Part shown: positions 1 to 8,808 of the stretch, in pieces
How the letters are laid out: each line of letters starts with the position of its first letter
Position numbering within the stretch: position 1 is the stretch's first letter
Assembly (NCBI GenBank): GCA_937868185.1
Contig: CALMMG010000073.1
Location: 1-56,063 of the forward strand
Source of the DNA: an uncultured Pseudomonadota bacterium
GTDB lineage: Bacteria > Desulfobacterota > Desulfobulbia > Desulfobulbales > Desulfurivibrionaceae
Reading direction: 5' to 3'
DNA: 56,063 nucleotides
Program-made: the position numbers and the translations under genes
Notes under the pieces: generated by a model
Databases searched by the model: none
Seen by the model: only the letters and a program-made list of their open reading frames with translations
Told to the model about the DNA's origin: nothing

Positions 1-833
1 TCGGCAAATCAGGGATCATCGGCCAGAAGATCGCCGCCACCATGAACAGCACCGGAACCCCCGCCCTGTTTCTTCACCCGGTGGAAGCCATGCACGGCGA
101 TCTGGGCATGGTGGACCCCCAGGACGTCATCCTTGCCATCTCCTACAGCGGCGAAACCGCAGAACTCAGCCTCCTGCTCCCCAACCTCAAGAAACGCGGG
201 GCCAAAATCATTGCCATGACCGGCAGCCCCTTCTCCAGCCTGGCTTTAACCGCCGACGCGGTACTCAAGGTCACAGTGCCGCGGGAGGCGTGTCCGATGG
301 GGCTGGCGCCCACGGCCAGCACTACCGCCGCCCTGGCCATGGGCGACGCCCTGGCTGTAGTCCTCTTGAACCTCAAGCAGTTCAAGGAAAGCGATTTTCG
401 GCGAAACCATCCCGCAGGCAGCCTTGGGGAGCGCCTCAAGGTAAATGTCGCCGAAGTAATGCTCACCGGCACGGCAATCCCCAAGGTTTCCCAAACCGCC
501 ACCCTACCGGAGGCCATTGCCGAGCTAAACGCCAAAAACCTTGGTGCGGTCCTGATCATGCAGGAAGAAACCATCCTCGGCATCCTGACCGATGGCGATC
601 TGCGCCGCTTTATCAGCCAAAGAGGCGGTAGCCTGACCGGACTCACCCTGGAGGACATCATAACCAAGGCGCCCAAAGCCATCACCTCGGATCTTCTGGC
701 CGCCGACGCTCTCAGCATCATGCAACGCCACGAAATCACCTTTTTGCCCGTAACCGACCACAACAGCAAGCTGGCGGGGGTGCTCCATCTTCAGGATTTG
801 CTGGGCAAGGGGGAGTTCCGATTTTTGGTATAG
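1..833 (+). CDS. kdsD: Arabinose-5-phosphate isomerase (KdsD/KpsF family), 5'-truncated by the window
   Basis: Interconverts D-ribulose 5-phosphate and D-arabinose 5-phosphate, the first committed step toward Kdo for lipopolysaccharide. The frame is open from base 3 (GKSGIIGQK...) so the true start lies outside the window; the first internal ATG (42) is not the start. Visible parts are most of the sugar-isomerase (SIS) domain, with the family stretch NSTGTPALFLHP and the SYSGETAEL loop, followed by a tandem CBS pair (about the last 120 residues, ending GVLHLQDLL). It is followed by about 200 bp without a gene. The family assignment is secure. The choice between KdsD and GutQ/KpsF paralogues cannot be made from sequence alone. 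Confidence 0.93.
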   Translation, partial: GKSGIIGQKIAATMNSTGTPALFLHPVEAMHGDLGMVDPQDVILAISYSGETAELSLLLPNLKKRGAKIIAMTGSPFSSLALTADAVLKVTVPREACPMGLAPTASTTAALAMGDALAVVLLNLKQFKESDFRRNHPAGSLGERLKVNVAEVMLTGTAIPKVSQTATLPEAIAELNAKNLGAVLIMQEETILGILTDGDLRRFISQRGGSLTGLTLEDIITKAPKAITSDLLAADALSIMQRHEITFLPVTDHNSKLAGVLHLQDLLGKGEFRFLV

Positions 834-980
834 GGCAAAGCTCCCTCTTCACCGAGACGACCCCCTAAAAACCGCTTATTCTGGTAGATATACCTATTGG
901 GCGGGACTATTTTTTATGCTACAGTACCCGACGCTATCTTGGTTCAATGGGGTTCGCCCCGGATCAAACTGAAAGAAATT

Positions 981-1004
981 AACCCGGCACCCATTGCCGG
1001 GTTT
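981..1004. terminator. Hairpin between kdsD and hdrC
   Basis: A 9-bp perfect stem (AACCCGGCA/TGCCGGGTT) with a 5-base loop lies 25 bp before the hdrC-like gene. It has no good T tract after it on either strand, so it may be a weak terminator for kdsD or a leader hairpin of the hdrC operon. The rest of 834-1029 holds nothing I recognise. Confidence 0.4.
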
Positions 1005-1029
1005 CATATCTTATCTATGAGGCTTTGTT

Positions 1030-1596
1030 ATGGCAATCTCCAGCAAGGATATCAATTCGGCCTTCAGTGCCGAGGTTACCGAGATTCCGGGAGGCGAATT
1101 CCTGAACCGCTGTTTTTCCTGCGGCGCCTGTAGCGGTATCTGCCCGGTCAGTCAGGCCATCCCCGACTTTGACCCCCGGAAGATCATCCACATGATCCGG
1201 ATGGGGCTGAAAGACGCATTGCTCAAATCCGACCTGCTCTGGTTCTGCTCCCGTTGCCGCAGCTGCATCTTTGTCTGCCCCCAGGACGTCCGTTTCGCCG
1301 AGATCATGGTCGCCCTGCGCCAGCTGGCCATGAAGGGTGGATACATCACCGAGCAGGATCTGCTGGACAAGGGCAAGGCCGCCTGGGTGGAACGCGACCT
1401 CTGCGTCTCCTGTCTTACCTGTGTTCGCGTCTGCCCCTGGCGGATTCCCAAGATCGACGACCAAGGCAAGGCTGCCATTGATCCCCAGGAGTGTCGCGGT
1501 TGCGGCATCTGCCCCTCCGAATGTCCGGCCCAGGCTATCCGCTTAAACGAGTCCGAGGACGAGCGACTTATCGCCGCCTGCGGCACAAATCAGTAG
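1030..1596 (+). CDS. HdrC-like iron-sulfur protein with extra C-terminal 2[4Fe-4S] domain
   Basis: Soluble heterodisulfide-reductase subunit C-like electron carrier of 188 residues. Four complete CxxCxxCxxxC sets are visible: Cys28/31/34/38 and Cys73/76/79/83 form the HdrC core, and Cys125/128/131/135 and Cys155/158/161/165 form an added ferredoxin-like domain. Canonical HdrC usually has only the first two clusters, so this is an HdrC-ferredoxin fusion. It is followed by mvhD and metV in the same direction with short or overlapping junctions. Known HdrABC-MvhD-MetV(F) clusters couple pyridine nucleotide or ferredoxin oxidation to methylene-tetrahydrofolate reduction; that this one does so is inference, because hdrA and metF are not adjacent. 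Confidence 0.85.
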   Translation: MAISSKDINSAFSAEVTEIPGGEFLNRCFSCGACSGICPVSQAIPDFDPRKIIHMIRMGLKDALLKSDLLWFCSRCRSCIFVCPQDVRFAEIMVALRQLAMKGGYITEQDLLDKGKAAWVERDLCVSCLTCVRVCPWRIPKIDDQGKAAIDPQECRGCGICPSECPAQAIRLNESEDERLIAACGTNQ

Positions 1597-1609
1597 GTTG
1601 GTGATCCCC

Positions 1610-2032
1610 ATGCCCTTTACCCCAAATATCCAAGCATTCTGTTGCCATTACACCTCCCAGCAGACCCTGGCCGAAGGACCGGAAGGGTTGCTGGCCGATG
1701 GCTTTCCCAAAAGCGTGACCATCCATCGTCTGGCCTGCACCGGCAAACTTGAGGTCTCCACCCTGCTCAAGGCCTTTGAAGATGGCGCCGATGGTGTGTA
1801 TGTGGCCGGATGCCCAGCGGACAAATGCCACAATCTCATGGGCAGCCAACGGGCGGCAAAACGTGTGGCTGCCATCAAAAAGGCCCTGGCCGAACTGGGG
1901 GTTGAACCGGAACGCATTGAGATGTATCACCTGGAGCGCGGCTTCCACCCCGATTTTGTGAAAGTTGCCCAGGAGATGGATGAAAGGATTACGACCTTGG
2001 GCCCGAGCCCGTTTCAGGGAGGCACGAAATGA
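1610..2032 (+). CDS. mvhD: MvhD/FrhD-type hydrogenase iron-sulfur subunit
   Basis: Small [2Fe-2S] protein that in Hdr complexes passes electrons to or from HdrA. The translation shows the family Cys pattern: CCHYTS near the N-terminus, LACTGKLE, and GCPADKCHN in the middle. I chose the ATG at 1610 rather than the in-frame TTG at 1598 because the protein core begins there and a GGTGA sits 5 bases upstream. It begins 13 bases after the hdrC-like stop and overlaps the metV start by 4 bases (ATGA), so hdrC-mvhD-metV look translationally coupled. There is no hydrogenase gene nearby, so the partner is probably the HdrC/MetV module. Confidence 0.88.
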   Translation: MPFTPNIQAFCCHYTSQQTLAEGPEGLLADGFPKSVTIHRLACTGKLEVSTLLKAFEDGADGVYVAGCPADKCHNLMGSQRAAKRVAAIKKALAELGVEPERIEMYHLERGFHPDFVKVAQEMDERITTLGPSPFQGGTK

Positions 2033-2697
2033 TTATTGCCGAAAGAAAACCACTCAATGAAATCATGGATATGGTTCAGGATGCGAAACGCATTCTGGTT
2101 CTGGGCTGCCGCGGCTGCGTAACGATCTGCTCCGCCGGGGGCGAACGTGAGGTGGAGATCCTTGCCTCCTTGATCCGCTTAGGCAAGCAGAAAGCAGGAC
2201 AGCCGGTGGAAACCATTGAGGCCACCCTGGTCCGCCAGTGCGATAAGGAATACATCGATTCCATCGACCAGTGGGATGGCCAGTACGACGCCATCGTTTC
2301 CATGGCCTGCGGGGTGGGGGTCAACTTCATCGCCAATCTGCGGCCCATGGCCAAGGTGTATCCGGGGGTAAACACCTCCTCCTTCGGCGGCTCCGCCGAA
2401 CAGGGGGTGTGGAGCGAACAATGCGCCGGTTGCGGCAACTGCATCCTCCACCTCACCGGCGGCCTCTGCCCGGTGGCCCGCTGCGCCAAGAGCCTGATGA
2501 ACGGCCCCTGCGGTGGTTCTGTGGGTGGCCGTTGCGAGATCAACAAGGACGTCCCCTGTATCTGGCAGTCCATCCACGACAAACTGGTCCGCATCGACAA
2601 CGCGGAAGGCCTTGCGGCCATCGCCCCGATCCGGGACTGGAGCACGTCGGGACATGGCGGTCCGCGCAAAACCATCCGCAACGATTTGACTGTCTGA
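2029..2697 (+). CDS. metV: MetV-like methylenetetrahydrofolate reductase C-terminal (zinc/Fe-S) domain protein
   Basis: Cys-rich 222-residue protein of the MTHFR_C/MetV family. In acetogens and related anaerobes MetV is the partner subunit of MetF in the methyl branch of the Wood-Ljungdahl pathway. Visible motifs are LGCRGCVTICSAGGE near residue 25, and a Cys-rich C-terminal segment with QCAGCGNC, GLCPVARC, NGPCGG and GRCEIN. A strong GGGAGG site precedes the ATG. The gene ends in a clear terminator, so metF, which usually follows, is not in this transcription unit. Function in C1 metabolism is likely. Whether it works with a distant MetF is unknown. Confidence 0.85.
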   Translation: MIIAERKPLNEIMDMVQDAKRILVLGCRGCVTICSAGGEREVEILASLIRLGKQKAGQPVETIEATLVRQCDKEYIDSIDQWDGQYDAIVSMACGVGVNFIANLRPMAKVYPGVNTSSFGGSAEQGVWSEQCAGCGNCILHLTGGLCPVARCAKSLMNGPCGGSVGGRCEINKDVPCIWQSIHDKLVRIDNAEGLAAIAPIRDWSTSGHGGPRKTIRNDLTV

Positions 2698-2718
2698 TCT
2701 GTTTTTGAATCACTAACC

Positions 2719-2754
2719 AAAAAGGCGGAGCGCTGAAAGCGCTCCGCCTTTTTT
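2719..2754 (+). terminator. Rho-independent terminator of hdrC-mvhD-metV
   Basis: Perfect 10-bp GC stem (GGCGGAGCGC / GCGCTCCGCC) with a TGAAA loop, preceded by AAAAA and followed by TTTTTT, 22 bp after the metV stop. Confidence 0.9.
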
Positions 2755-3058
2755 ATGAACTGCTCCGCTAATTCTCAAAAAAAGCCCCGGCCCATAACCT
2801 GAGTACCAGAATTTGGGGGTAGTGTGAAAAACAGCAAGGGAAGATACTCACGCTTGACCGGGGCTCTTTTCCATGGTGCGGTATTTTCTTTCCGAACACA
2901 ATACTGGAAAAATACGAGGGCTCGGTTTTAAAAACCAAAAGTCCTCGCCCAAAGGAAACACCCTCGGACTTTGTCCTTTGCCAGGGCTGCAGCACTGGGA
3001 CGAAGGCGGGCCCACACTACAACCCGGCACCGCCATACCCAGATTTCCCAAAAAAAAG
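2755..3058. other. Structured intergenic region with no recognised gene
   Basis: About 300 bp without a convincing gene. Read on the minus strand it contains a hairpin centred near 2920 (GGTTTT/AAAACC inside CGAGG/CCTCG). Further on, AGCCCCGG (near 2860) pairs with CCGGGGCT (near 2785), with a nested GAGTATC/GGTACTC stem, directly followed by a run of T. That is the form of a long-loop terminator or the 3' end of a structured RNA on the minus strand. It could be an unidentified small RNA downstream of tRNA-Leu. I could not match it to 6S RNA, SRP RNA or tmRNA. Confidence 0.35.
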
Positions 3059-3094
3059 AAAGGCCTTGTAACCGCTAACGGTTACAAGGCCTTT
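3059..3094 (-). terminator. Terminator of the gapA-secG-tRNA-Leu unit
   Basis: A 16-bp perfect stem (AAAGGCCTTGTAACCG with its complement) and a 4-base loop. On the minus strand it is followed by TTTCTTTTTTTT and lies 9 bp after the CCA end of tRNA-Leu. Confidence 0.88.
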
Positions 3095-3102
3095 TATAAA
3101 TA

Positions 3103-3187
3103 TGGTACCGAAGGCCGGACTCGAACCGGCATGGGTTGCCCCACAGACACCTCAAGCCTGCGTGTCTACCAATTCCACCACTCCGGC
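3103..3187 (-). tRNA. tRNA-Leu (anticodon GAG)
   Basis: 85-base class II tRNA with long variable arm. The acceptor GCCGGAG pairs with CTTCGGT, the discriminator is A, and CCA is encoded. The anticodon loop TTGAGGT sits between CAGGC and GTCTG, giving GAG, which reads CUC/CUU. The T loop is GGTTCGAGTCC. It begins 34 bp after the secG stop with no terminator between, so it is probably co-transcribed with secG. Confidence 0.95.
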
Positions 3188-3221
3188 AATCCTTATTTTC
3201 AAATAAGATAACATAAAACTG

Positions 3222-3563
3222 CTACTTACCCTGCACCGGCGCCTGGGGTACTGCCCCGTCCGCAGCGGGTAACGGAATCGGCGCACTCTGTGGCTCAGCA
3301 ATAGGAGCGACCTCTTTCATGACCGAGCCATCCCCGACCCTGGTTGACAAATAGGCCAAGGATATGGAGGTAAGCATGAAAAAGACTGCAGCCCAGGTGG
3401 TAATCTTGTTCAACATGGGTACCGGCCCTTCCGTACCAAAAACGGTTTGGCTGGAGCCGCCGAATGCCGCGCCCATATCGGCACCCTTGCCGTGCTGCAA
3501 CAGCACGATCACGATAAGAAACAGACAAATAACGATATGAATAGTGGTCAGTAAAGTGGTCAT
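3222..3563 (-). CDS. secG: Preprotein translocase subunit SecG
   Basis: Small inner-membrane subunit of the SecYEG channel. I placed the start at the ATG at 3563 (MTTLLTTIHIV), preceded by AAGAGAG, because upstream codons overlap tpiA and lack family similarity. The first membrane segment (about residues 3-20) is followed by the family motif LLQHGKGADMGAAFGG and SQTVFG, then a second membrane segment (about 53-72). The C-terminal tail is Pro/Ala-rich, as is common in Proteobacteria. It lies 16 bp after tpiA in the same direction and directly before tRNA-Leu(GAG). Confidence 0.93.
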   Translation of the reverse strand: MTTLLTTIHIVICLFLIVIVLLQHGKGADMGAAFGGSSQTVFGTEGPVPMLNKITTWAAVFFMLTSISLAYLSTRVGDGSVMKEVAPIAEPQSAPIPLPAADGAVPQAPVQGK

Positions 3564-3579
3564 TCTCTCTTGGTTACCG

Positions 3580-4338
3580 TTATTGCCGAAAGTGGATGAT
3601 ACGTTCAAAAGAATCTGCCTTGAGCGATGCCCCGCCAACTAAGGCTCCGTCTATATCAGGCTGCCGCAACAGGGCATCCACATTCCCCGAATTGACGCTG
3701 CCACCATACAGTATTCTCATTTGGCGGGCAATACTTTTCTCGTACATACTGAGGAGCAAATTCCGCACGAATTCATGGGCTTCCTGAGCCTGTTCCTCGG
3801 TGGCGGTTTTGCCAGTGCCGATGGCCCAGACCGGCTCATAGGCAAGTACCATACTGGCAGGCTCACCCACGCTAATGCCGGCAAGCCCGGCCCGAACCTG
3901 CCGTTCAAGCACAGCCATGGTCTGCCCACCCTCTCGCTCGGCCAGGGTTTCGCCAAAACAGAGAATCGGGGTTATGCCAAAACGCAGAGCCCCGGCCACC
4001 CGCTGATTGATGAGCGCATCGTTTTCCCCGAAAATCTGCCTGCGTTCCGAATGGCCAACAATAGCCATACTGCACCCCAACTCCCGCAACATGCCGGGGG
4101 CTATCTCCCCCGTAAAGGCACCCTGCTCTTCCCAGCAGACATTCTGAGCGGCCAACCGGACCTGTGAACCCTTTACCACCTCGGCCACCGTCGCCAGGGC
4201 GGTAAAGGGAGGGGCAATCATGACCTCCCGGTCAGACAACCCCTTACAGGCGGAGACCACGGCACCGGCAAGGGCCCTGGCCTCGGCAAGCGAGGTATAC
4301 ATCTTCCAGTTCCCGGCAATCAAAGGAATGCGCTGCAT
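3580..4338 (-). CDS. tpiA: Triosephosphate isomerase
   Basis: Glycolytic and gluconeogenic enzyme interconverting dihydroxyacetone phosphate and glyceraldehyde 3-phosphate in the cytosol. The 252-residue length is normal. Catalytic residues are visible: Lys12 in GNWKMY, His96 in IVGHSERR and Glu168 in AYEPVWAIGTG; the phosphate loop LYGGSVN is near residue 210. It sits 10 bp downstream of pgk and 16 bp upstream of secG in a minus-strand operon gapA-rimI-pgk-tpiA-secG. Confidence 0.98.
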   Translation of the reverse strand: MQRIPLIAGNWKMYTSLAEARALAGAVVSACKGLSDREVMIAPPFTALATVAEVVKGSQVRLAAQNVCWEEQGAFTGEIAPGMLRELGCSMAIVGHSERRQIFGENDALINQRVAGALRFGITPILCFGETLAEREGGQTMAVLERQVRAGLAGISVGEPASMVLAYEPVWAIGTGKTATEEQAQEAHEFVRNLLLSMYEKSIARQMRILYGGSVNSGNVDALLRQPDIDGALVGGASLKADSFERIIHFRQ

Positions 4339-4348
4339 GGACTGCTCC

Positions 4349-5533
4349 TTATTCCTTTGCTTCCAGGGCCTCGACCCCAGGTAGCTTCTTACCCTCCATC
4401 AGCATGAGAAATGCGCCGCCACCCGTGGAGATGTATGAAATGTTGCTCGACTCCCCGGCCTTGTGCACCGCCACATCGGTGTCGCCCCCACCGACAATGG
4501 TCAGGGCATGGGAGCGGGCCAAATGCTGCACCATGGCCATGGTCCCACGAGAGAAGGCATCCATCTCGAAAGCACCCATGGGGCCATTCCAGATGATGGT
4601 CTTGGCAGACTCCATGGCCTCGGAAAAAAGAACCGTCGTGGCCGGGCCGATGTCGAGGACCATCCAATCAGCTGGCACTTCCTGCACCGTCACCCGCTTG
4701 GATTCGGCCCGGGCCTCAAACCTGTCCGCGACGATGCAGTCAACCGGCAGATAGAGCTTAACCCCAAGGCGTTTGGCTTTATTGAGTAACTCCCGCGCCG
4801 TATCGAGCAGTTCATCCTCGACCTTGGACTTCCCCATGTCATGGCCGATGCTCTTCAGAAAGGTATTGGCCATAGCCCCGCCGATGATCATCTTGTCCAC
4901 CCGATCCATGAGGTTATCCAGGGCACCGAGCTTGCTCGACACCTTGGCCCCGCCCACGATGGCCACCAGGGGCCGCATGGGATTGCTCACCGAGCGGTGA
5001 AAATAATCCATCTCCTTTTGCAGCAGGAACCCGGCCGCACACTGCTCGACGAATTGGGTCACCCCCACCACCGAGGCATGGGCCCGATGCGCCACGGCAA
5101 AGGCATCATTGATATAGATATCGCACAGGCTGGCCAGCTGGCTGGCGAATCCCTCGTCGTTCTGCTGCTCCTCCGCATGAAAGCGCAGATTTTCCAGCAG
5201 GACCACACTGCCGGGCTGCATGGCCTCGACAATGGCCTTGGTTTCCGGGCCGATGCAATCAGGGGCCAGAACGACCTCCTTGTTCAGCAGCCGGGAAAGA
5301 CGCTTGGCCGCCGGGGCCAGGCTGAACTGAGGTTTGCGCTCTCCCTTGGGCCGACCCAGGTGGGACATGATGATAACCTTGGCATTCTCGTCCAAGGCAT
5401 AGTTGAGGGTGGGCAACACCCCGCGAATCCGGATATCGTCGGTGATGTTCAGCTGTTCATCCAGCGGCACGTTGAAATCAACGCGGATGAGCAATTTCTT
5501 TCCCTTGATGTCAAGATCCCGGATATTCTTCAT
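4349..5533 (-). CDS. pgk: Phosphoglycerate kinase
   Basis: Transfers phosphate between 1,3-bisphosphoglycerate and ADP. The 394-residue length is normal. Seen in the translation are the N-terminal [11 protein letters not shown], the substrate-binding SHLGRPKGE, the nucleotide-binding [10 protein letters not shown] and [13 protein letters not shown], and the terminal [20 protein letters not shown] typical PGK has S/E residues where this one has F/M in that last segment, a minor variation. It lies between rimI (26 bp upstream) and tpiA (10 bp downstream), consistent with co-transcription with gapA. Confidence 0.98.
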   Translation of the reverse strand: MKNIRDLDIKGKKLLIRVDFNVPLDEQLNITDDIRIRGVLPTLNYALDENAKVIIMSHLGRPKGERKPQFSLAPAAKRLSRLLNKEVVLAPDCIGPETKAIVEAMQPGSVVLLENLRFHAEEQQNDEGFASQLASLCDIYINDAFAVAHRAHASVVGVTQFVEQCAAGFLLQKEMDYFHRSVSNPMRPLVAIVGGAKVSSKLGALDNLMDRVDKMIIGGAMANTFLKSIGHDMGKSKVEDELLDTARELLNKAKRLGVKLYLPVDCIVADRFEARAESKRVTVQEVPADWMVLDIGPATTVLFSEAMESAKTIIWNGPMGAFEMDAFSRGTMAMVQHLARSHALTIVGGGDTDVAVHKAGESSNISYISTGGGAFLMLMEGKKLPGVEALEAKE

Positions 5534-5559
5534 GGAACTGTTCCTCCCCGCAATTTTTG

Positions 5560-6051
5560 TTAATTCCCTGGCAAGACAACCTTTTCCATGAGTATCGCAT
5601 CTTCCGTCGGCGAGGCGTAATAATTTTTTCTCCGCCCCACCCGACGAAAGCCGAACCGTTCATACAAAGCCAGAGCAGGAATATTGGCAGCGCGCAGCTC
5701 CAGAAAACAACAACCACCCCCCTGCGCTGCCACATAATGCAGAGCGTGCGCCACAAGCTGCACCGCTATCCCCTGCCGCCGGTATTCCCGGCTGACCGCG
5801 ATTTTCAGCAGCTCACTCTCCCCGACACAGCTCCGGCCACAAACAAAGCCGCACACCAACCCCGACGCGTCCGCTTCCGCAACAAACTGCCAGCCGCCGT
5901 CTTGGTCACGCTCACTGGCTAGCTGCCCGGCTGTCCACGGCGAAGGATTTTCAGACTCGATGACAACCACCGCCTCAAGATCTGCACCGGTCATGGGCCT
6001 AACGGAAAAGGGAGGAGGCTCACGATTCCCTTGGGGGCTCGAGACTTCCAT
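5560..6051 (-). CDS. rimI: Ribosomal-protein-alanine N-acetyltransferase RimI (GNAT family)
   Basis: GNAT acetyltransferase of 163 residues. Homologues acetylate the N-terminal Ala of ribosomal protein S18. The acetyl-CoA-binding signature is seen as [17 protein letters not shown] (RxxGxA), followed by [20 protein letters not shown] and the RimI-like end [18 protein letters not shown]. It is placed between gapA and pgk in the glycolytic operon, 15 bp from gapA, which is an unusual place for rimI. The family is secure; the substrate is inferred from the motif order. Confidence 0.88.
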   Translation of the reverse strand: MEVSSPQGNREPPPFSVRPMTGADLEAVVVIESENPSPWTAGQLASERDQDGGWQFVAEADASGLVCGFVCGRSCVGESELLKIAVSREYRRQGIAVQLVAHALHYVAAQGGGCCFLELRAANIPALALYERFGFRRVGRRKNYYASPTEDAILMEKVVLPGN

Positions 6052-6066
6052 CTGTACCTTTCCTTT

Positions 6067-7275
6067 CTAGATCATCTGTTCGGCGATGGAAACGGTCCGG
6101 TCGCCCAGCACATTGGTATAGCTGCCCAGTTCATTGTCGTACCAGGCATACACCACCACCTGGGTCACCGGCACTTCCAGCTTAGCCGGCCCATTGCTGC
6201 AGCCGAGCTTGGCAAGATTCACCTTGAGGCTGCCCGTGCGGGTGTGGGTCTCAGAGCCCTCGATAACTGCAGCGGCAAAAGGCATACCAATGATATCCGT
6301 GGAAACGAGCTGCTCGTCGCTGTATTCCAGATAACGGTTATTCTTGGCGTAATCCCGATAGATGGAGTTCACCAGCTTACGCTTAATGGGGGTTTCCATA
6401 CTCTCGTCCTGGAGGTTGAGGACCAGGATAATCAGAGACCCGGTATTGGTGGGAATCCGCACCGATTCGGCAATAAACCCGATACTCTTCATCTCCGGGA
6501 TGACTAGGGGTAGCGCCTTTGCCGCGCCAGTGGTGGTCAGGATGATATTATTGAAGATGCTACGGTTTTTCCGCAGATCAGTGGCCCCGGCATTGGGCAG
6601 ACGATCCAAAACCTGCTGACTACCGGTGGCGGCATGCACCGTGACCATGGAAGCGCTCAAAAACCGGTCCGCGCCAAAATGATCGAGCATGGGCTTGATC
6701 ATGAAGGACAGGCAGGTGGTGGTGCAGGACGCCGCGGAAATCAGGGTATGCTGGGACGGATTAAAATCGCCGTCGTTGATACCCATCACCGTGGTTACAG
6801 CATCGGCGGGCATCTCCACCCCTTTGTTCTTGATCTTGAAGGGGGCGGAGAGAATTACTTTTTCAGCCCCAGCCTGAACATGGCCCCGCAACGCACCCTT
6901 GGGACTGTCGGCATCTGCAGTGGGATCGGTAAAGGCGCCGGTGGTATCAACAACCAGACGCACCCCGTTTTCCTTCCACTGAATCCCCCCGGGATTCCGG
7001 GCCTCACGCAGGATCTTGACCGGTACGCCGTTGATGGTCATGGTGCCGTCCGCCTCGTTGAGATTTTCAATAACCTGGGATCCCTTGCAGCCATGGAGGT
7101 ACATGCCGAGCCGCCCGTAGGAGCTGTCCCGGTCGATGGAGCTTGCTATATCCTGAAGCCCGGTGCCCACCTGCCGCCCCACGTTGACCACAATCTCGGA
7201 AAAATGCTTGCGGGAAACATGATGCCACAGTGAAAGCTTACCGATCCGACCCAGGCCGTTAATGCCTAATTTCAT
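6067..7275 (-). CDS. gapA: Glyceraldehyde-3-phosphate dehydrogenase, long divergent form
   Basis: Oxidative phosphorylation of glyceraldehyde 3-phosphate to 1,3-bisphosphoglycerate. The start is the ATG at 7275 (MKLGINGLGRIGK), with AGGAG at 7286-7290. The catalytic Cys184 is in SAASCTTTC and His214 in VTVHAATGSQ; the C-terminal half ends with VYAWYDNELGSYTNVL. At 402 residues it is about 65 longer than common GapA (about 335), and the NAD-domain region after GRIG (EIVVNVGRQVGTGLQ) differs from the usual VINDL form. A good promoter lies at 7341-7369. It is first in a cluster with rimI, pgk, tpiA and secG. Confidence 0.92.
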   Translation of the reverse strand: MKLGINGLGRIGKLSLWHHVSRKHFSEIVVNVGRQVGTGLQDIASSIDRDSSYGRLGMYLHGCKGSQVIENLNEADGTMTINGVPVKILREARNPGGIQWKENGVRLVVDTTGAFTDPTADADSPKGALRGHVQAGAEKVILSAPFKIKNKGVEMPADAVTTVMGINDGDFNPSQHTLISAASCTTTCLSFMIKPMLDHFGADRFLSASMVTVHAATGSQQVLDRLPNAGATDLRKNRSIFNNIILTTTGAAKALPLVIPEMKSIGFIAESVRIPTNTGSLIILVLNLQDESMETPIKRKLVNSIYRDYAKNNRYLEYSDEQLVSTDIIGMPFAAAVIEGSETHTRTGSLKVNLAKLGCSNGPAKLEVPVTQVVVYAWYDNELGSYTNVLGDRTVSIAEQMI

Positions 7276-7340
7276 GGGGATACATCTCCTTCTGCGCTTT
7301 GATTGAACAGGCACCATCGTACCTGCGATACAATCGCCTG

Positions 7341-7369
7341 ATTATACGAAAGGGGTATACTTCCGGCAA
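7341..7369 (-). promoter_or_regulatory. Sigma-70-type promoter of the gapA cluster
   Basis: On the minus strand TTGCCG, a 17-base spacer and a perfect TATAAT lie about 66 bp upstream of the gapA start, between rmuC and gapA. Confidence 0.7.
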
Positions 7370-7422
7370 GGAAAACTTTGCGGCCACGGCCCGGCAGCCA
7401 GTGGATGCATAGGTAAAACAAC

Positions 7423-8808
7423 CTACTCACTCTCCGGCGCCAGGGGAGGACGGGCAATCTTGTGCAGGGGTTCCATGGGCGCAATATCCTTGGCCAGAGC
7501 CGGATCAATGTCCTGTAACTTTCGGGCGGTAACCAGCACCCGCCCCTCAAAGGAGCCCACCGCCCGGTTGTACGATTCCACCGCCCGGTCCAGCCCCTTG
7601 CGCATGTCATGAAAATGGTCGCCCAACACCCCAAGTCGCTCATAGAGGGTGCGCCCCAGCTCGCCGATAACCTGAGCATGCTCGGCGATCTTTTCCTGCC
7701 GCCAGCCGTAGGAAACCGCCCGCAACAAGGCGATCAGGGTGGTGGGCGTGGCAAGGATGACCTTTTGCGCCACCCCGAACTCGATCAATTGCGGGTCCTG
7801 TTCCAGGGCCGCGCTGAAAAAATTCTCTCCGGGCAAAAACAGAACCACAAATTCCGGCGAAGGGCCGAACTGCTCCCAGTACGACTTGCTGGCCAGTTGC
7901 CCAAGATGGGTGCGCACCTGCCGGGCGTGCTCCTTAAGCCGGGCCTGGCGGGTGGCGTCATCCTCCGCCTCCATGGCCTCAAGATAGGCGGACAAGGCGG
8001 TCTTGGAATCGACAACGATATTCCTCCCGTTGGGCAAGCGGACAATCAGGTCCGGCCGCAACTTGCCAGCCTCGGTGTCCACCGACCCCTGCTCGACAAA
8101 GTCGCAATACTCCACCATCCCTGCCATCTCCACCACCCGCCGCAGCTGCATCTCTCCCCAGCGGCCGCGCACCGAGGGTTTGCGCAGAGCGTTAACCAGA
8201 TTAGCCGTTTCCCCGTGGAGCCGGACCTGACTGGTGGCCAGGGATTTAACCTGCTCGGTCAGCCCGGCATATGCCTCGACCCGCTCCTTTTCCACCTGCC
8301 GGATCTGATCATCGACCTTTTTTAAGGATTCATGCATGGGCAGAAGCAGCTCCTGAATGGAGCGCTTCCTGGTCTCCATGTCGGCCATGCCCCTTTCCTG
8401 AAACTTCGCCAGGGTCTGCTGGGCAAGCTCTAGAAAACGCTGGCTGTTGCTTTGAAAGATATCAGCGGAGATCGCCTTGAAGGCGTTGGCCAATTCCAGC
8501 CTGGCCTCCTGCAAAAGCTCCTGTTTTTCTTTGAGTTGCCGCTGTTCCGCCTCAAGCCTTGCCGCAAGCTCCGCACCCCTGGCCTGCAACCCCCCGTTTT
8601 CCCGCCGCAGCCCGGCACACTCATCCTCGCCTACAACCAACCGTCGCTCCAAATCAACCAACTGCGCTTCCCGCAGCTGGACCCGCTCATCGGCCAAGGC
8701 GCGTTGCCCAGCCAAACGGCTCCGCATGATCAGCCACACCGAGACGCCACCGCAGCACAACCCAACCAACCCCACTCCTGCCAGAAAAAAAACAAAAGAT
8801 ATTTCCAT
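7423..8808 (-). CDS. rmuC: DNA recombination protein RmuC
   Basis: RmuC family protein, thought to limit inversions and rearrangements at repeats through a nuclease-like fold. An N-terminal membrane anchor (about residues 1-28) is followed by a long coiled coil (about 30-190) and the conserved RmuC core containing [15 protein letters not shown] and [15 protein letters not shown], then [16 protein letters not shown] chose the ATG at 8808, 8 bases after GGGGG, over an in-frame TTG at 8823. It reads toward gapA but gapA has its own promoter. Confidence 0.93.
   Translation of the reverse strand: MEISFVFFLAGVGLVGLCCGGVSVWLIMRSRLAGQRALADERVQLREAQLVDLERRLVVGEDECAGLRRENGGLQARGAELAARLEAEQRQLKEKQELLQEARLELANAFKAISADIFQSNSQRFLELAQQTLAKFQERGMADMETRKRSIQELLLPMHESLKKVDDQIRQVEKERVEAYAGLTEQVKSLATSQVRLHGETANLVNALRKPSVRGRWGEMQLRRVVEMAGMVEYCDFVEQGSVDTEAGKLRPDLIVRLPNGRNIVVDSKTALSAYLEAMEAEDDATRQARLKEHARQVRTHLGQLASKSYWEQFGPSPEFVVLFLPGENFFSAALEQDPQLIEFGVAQKVILATPTTLIALLRAVSYGWRQEKIAEHAQVIGELGRTLYERLGVLGDHFHDMRKGLDRAVESYNRAVGSFEGRVLVTARKLQDIDPALAKDIAPMEPLHKIARPPLAPESE

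Noticed and set aside
2768-3051. Two short minus-strand open frames after tRNA-Leu
   Set aside because: No ribosome sites, low-complexity products and overlap with strong stem structures; more likely non-coding.
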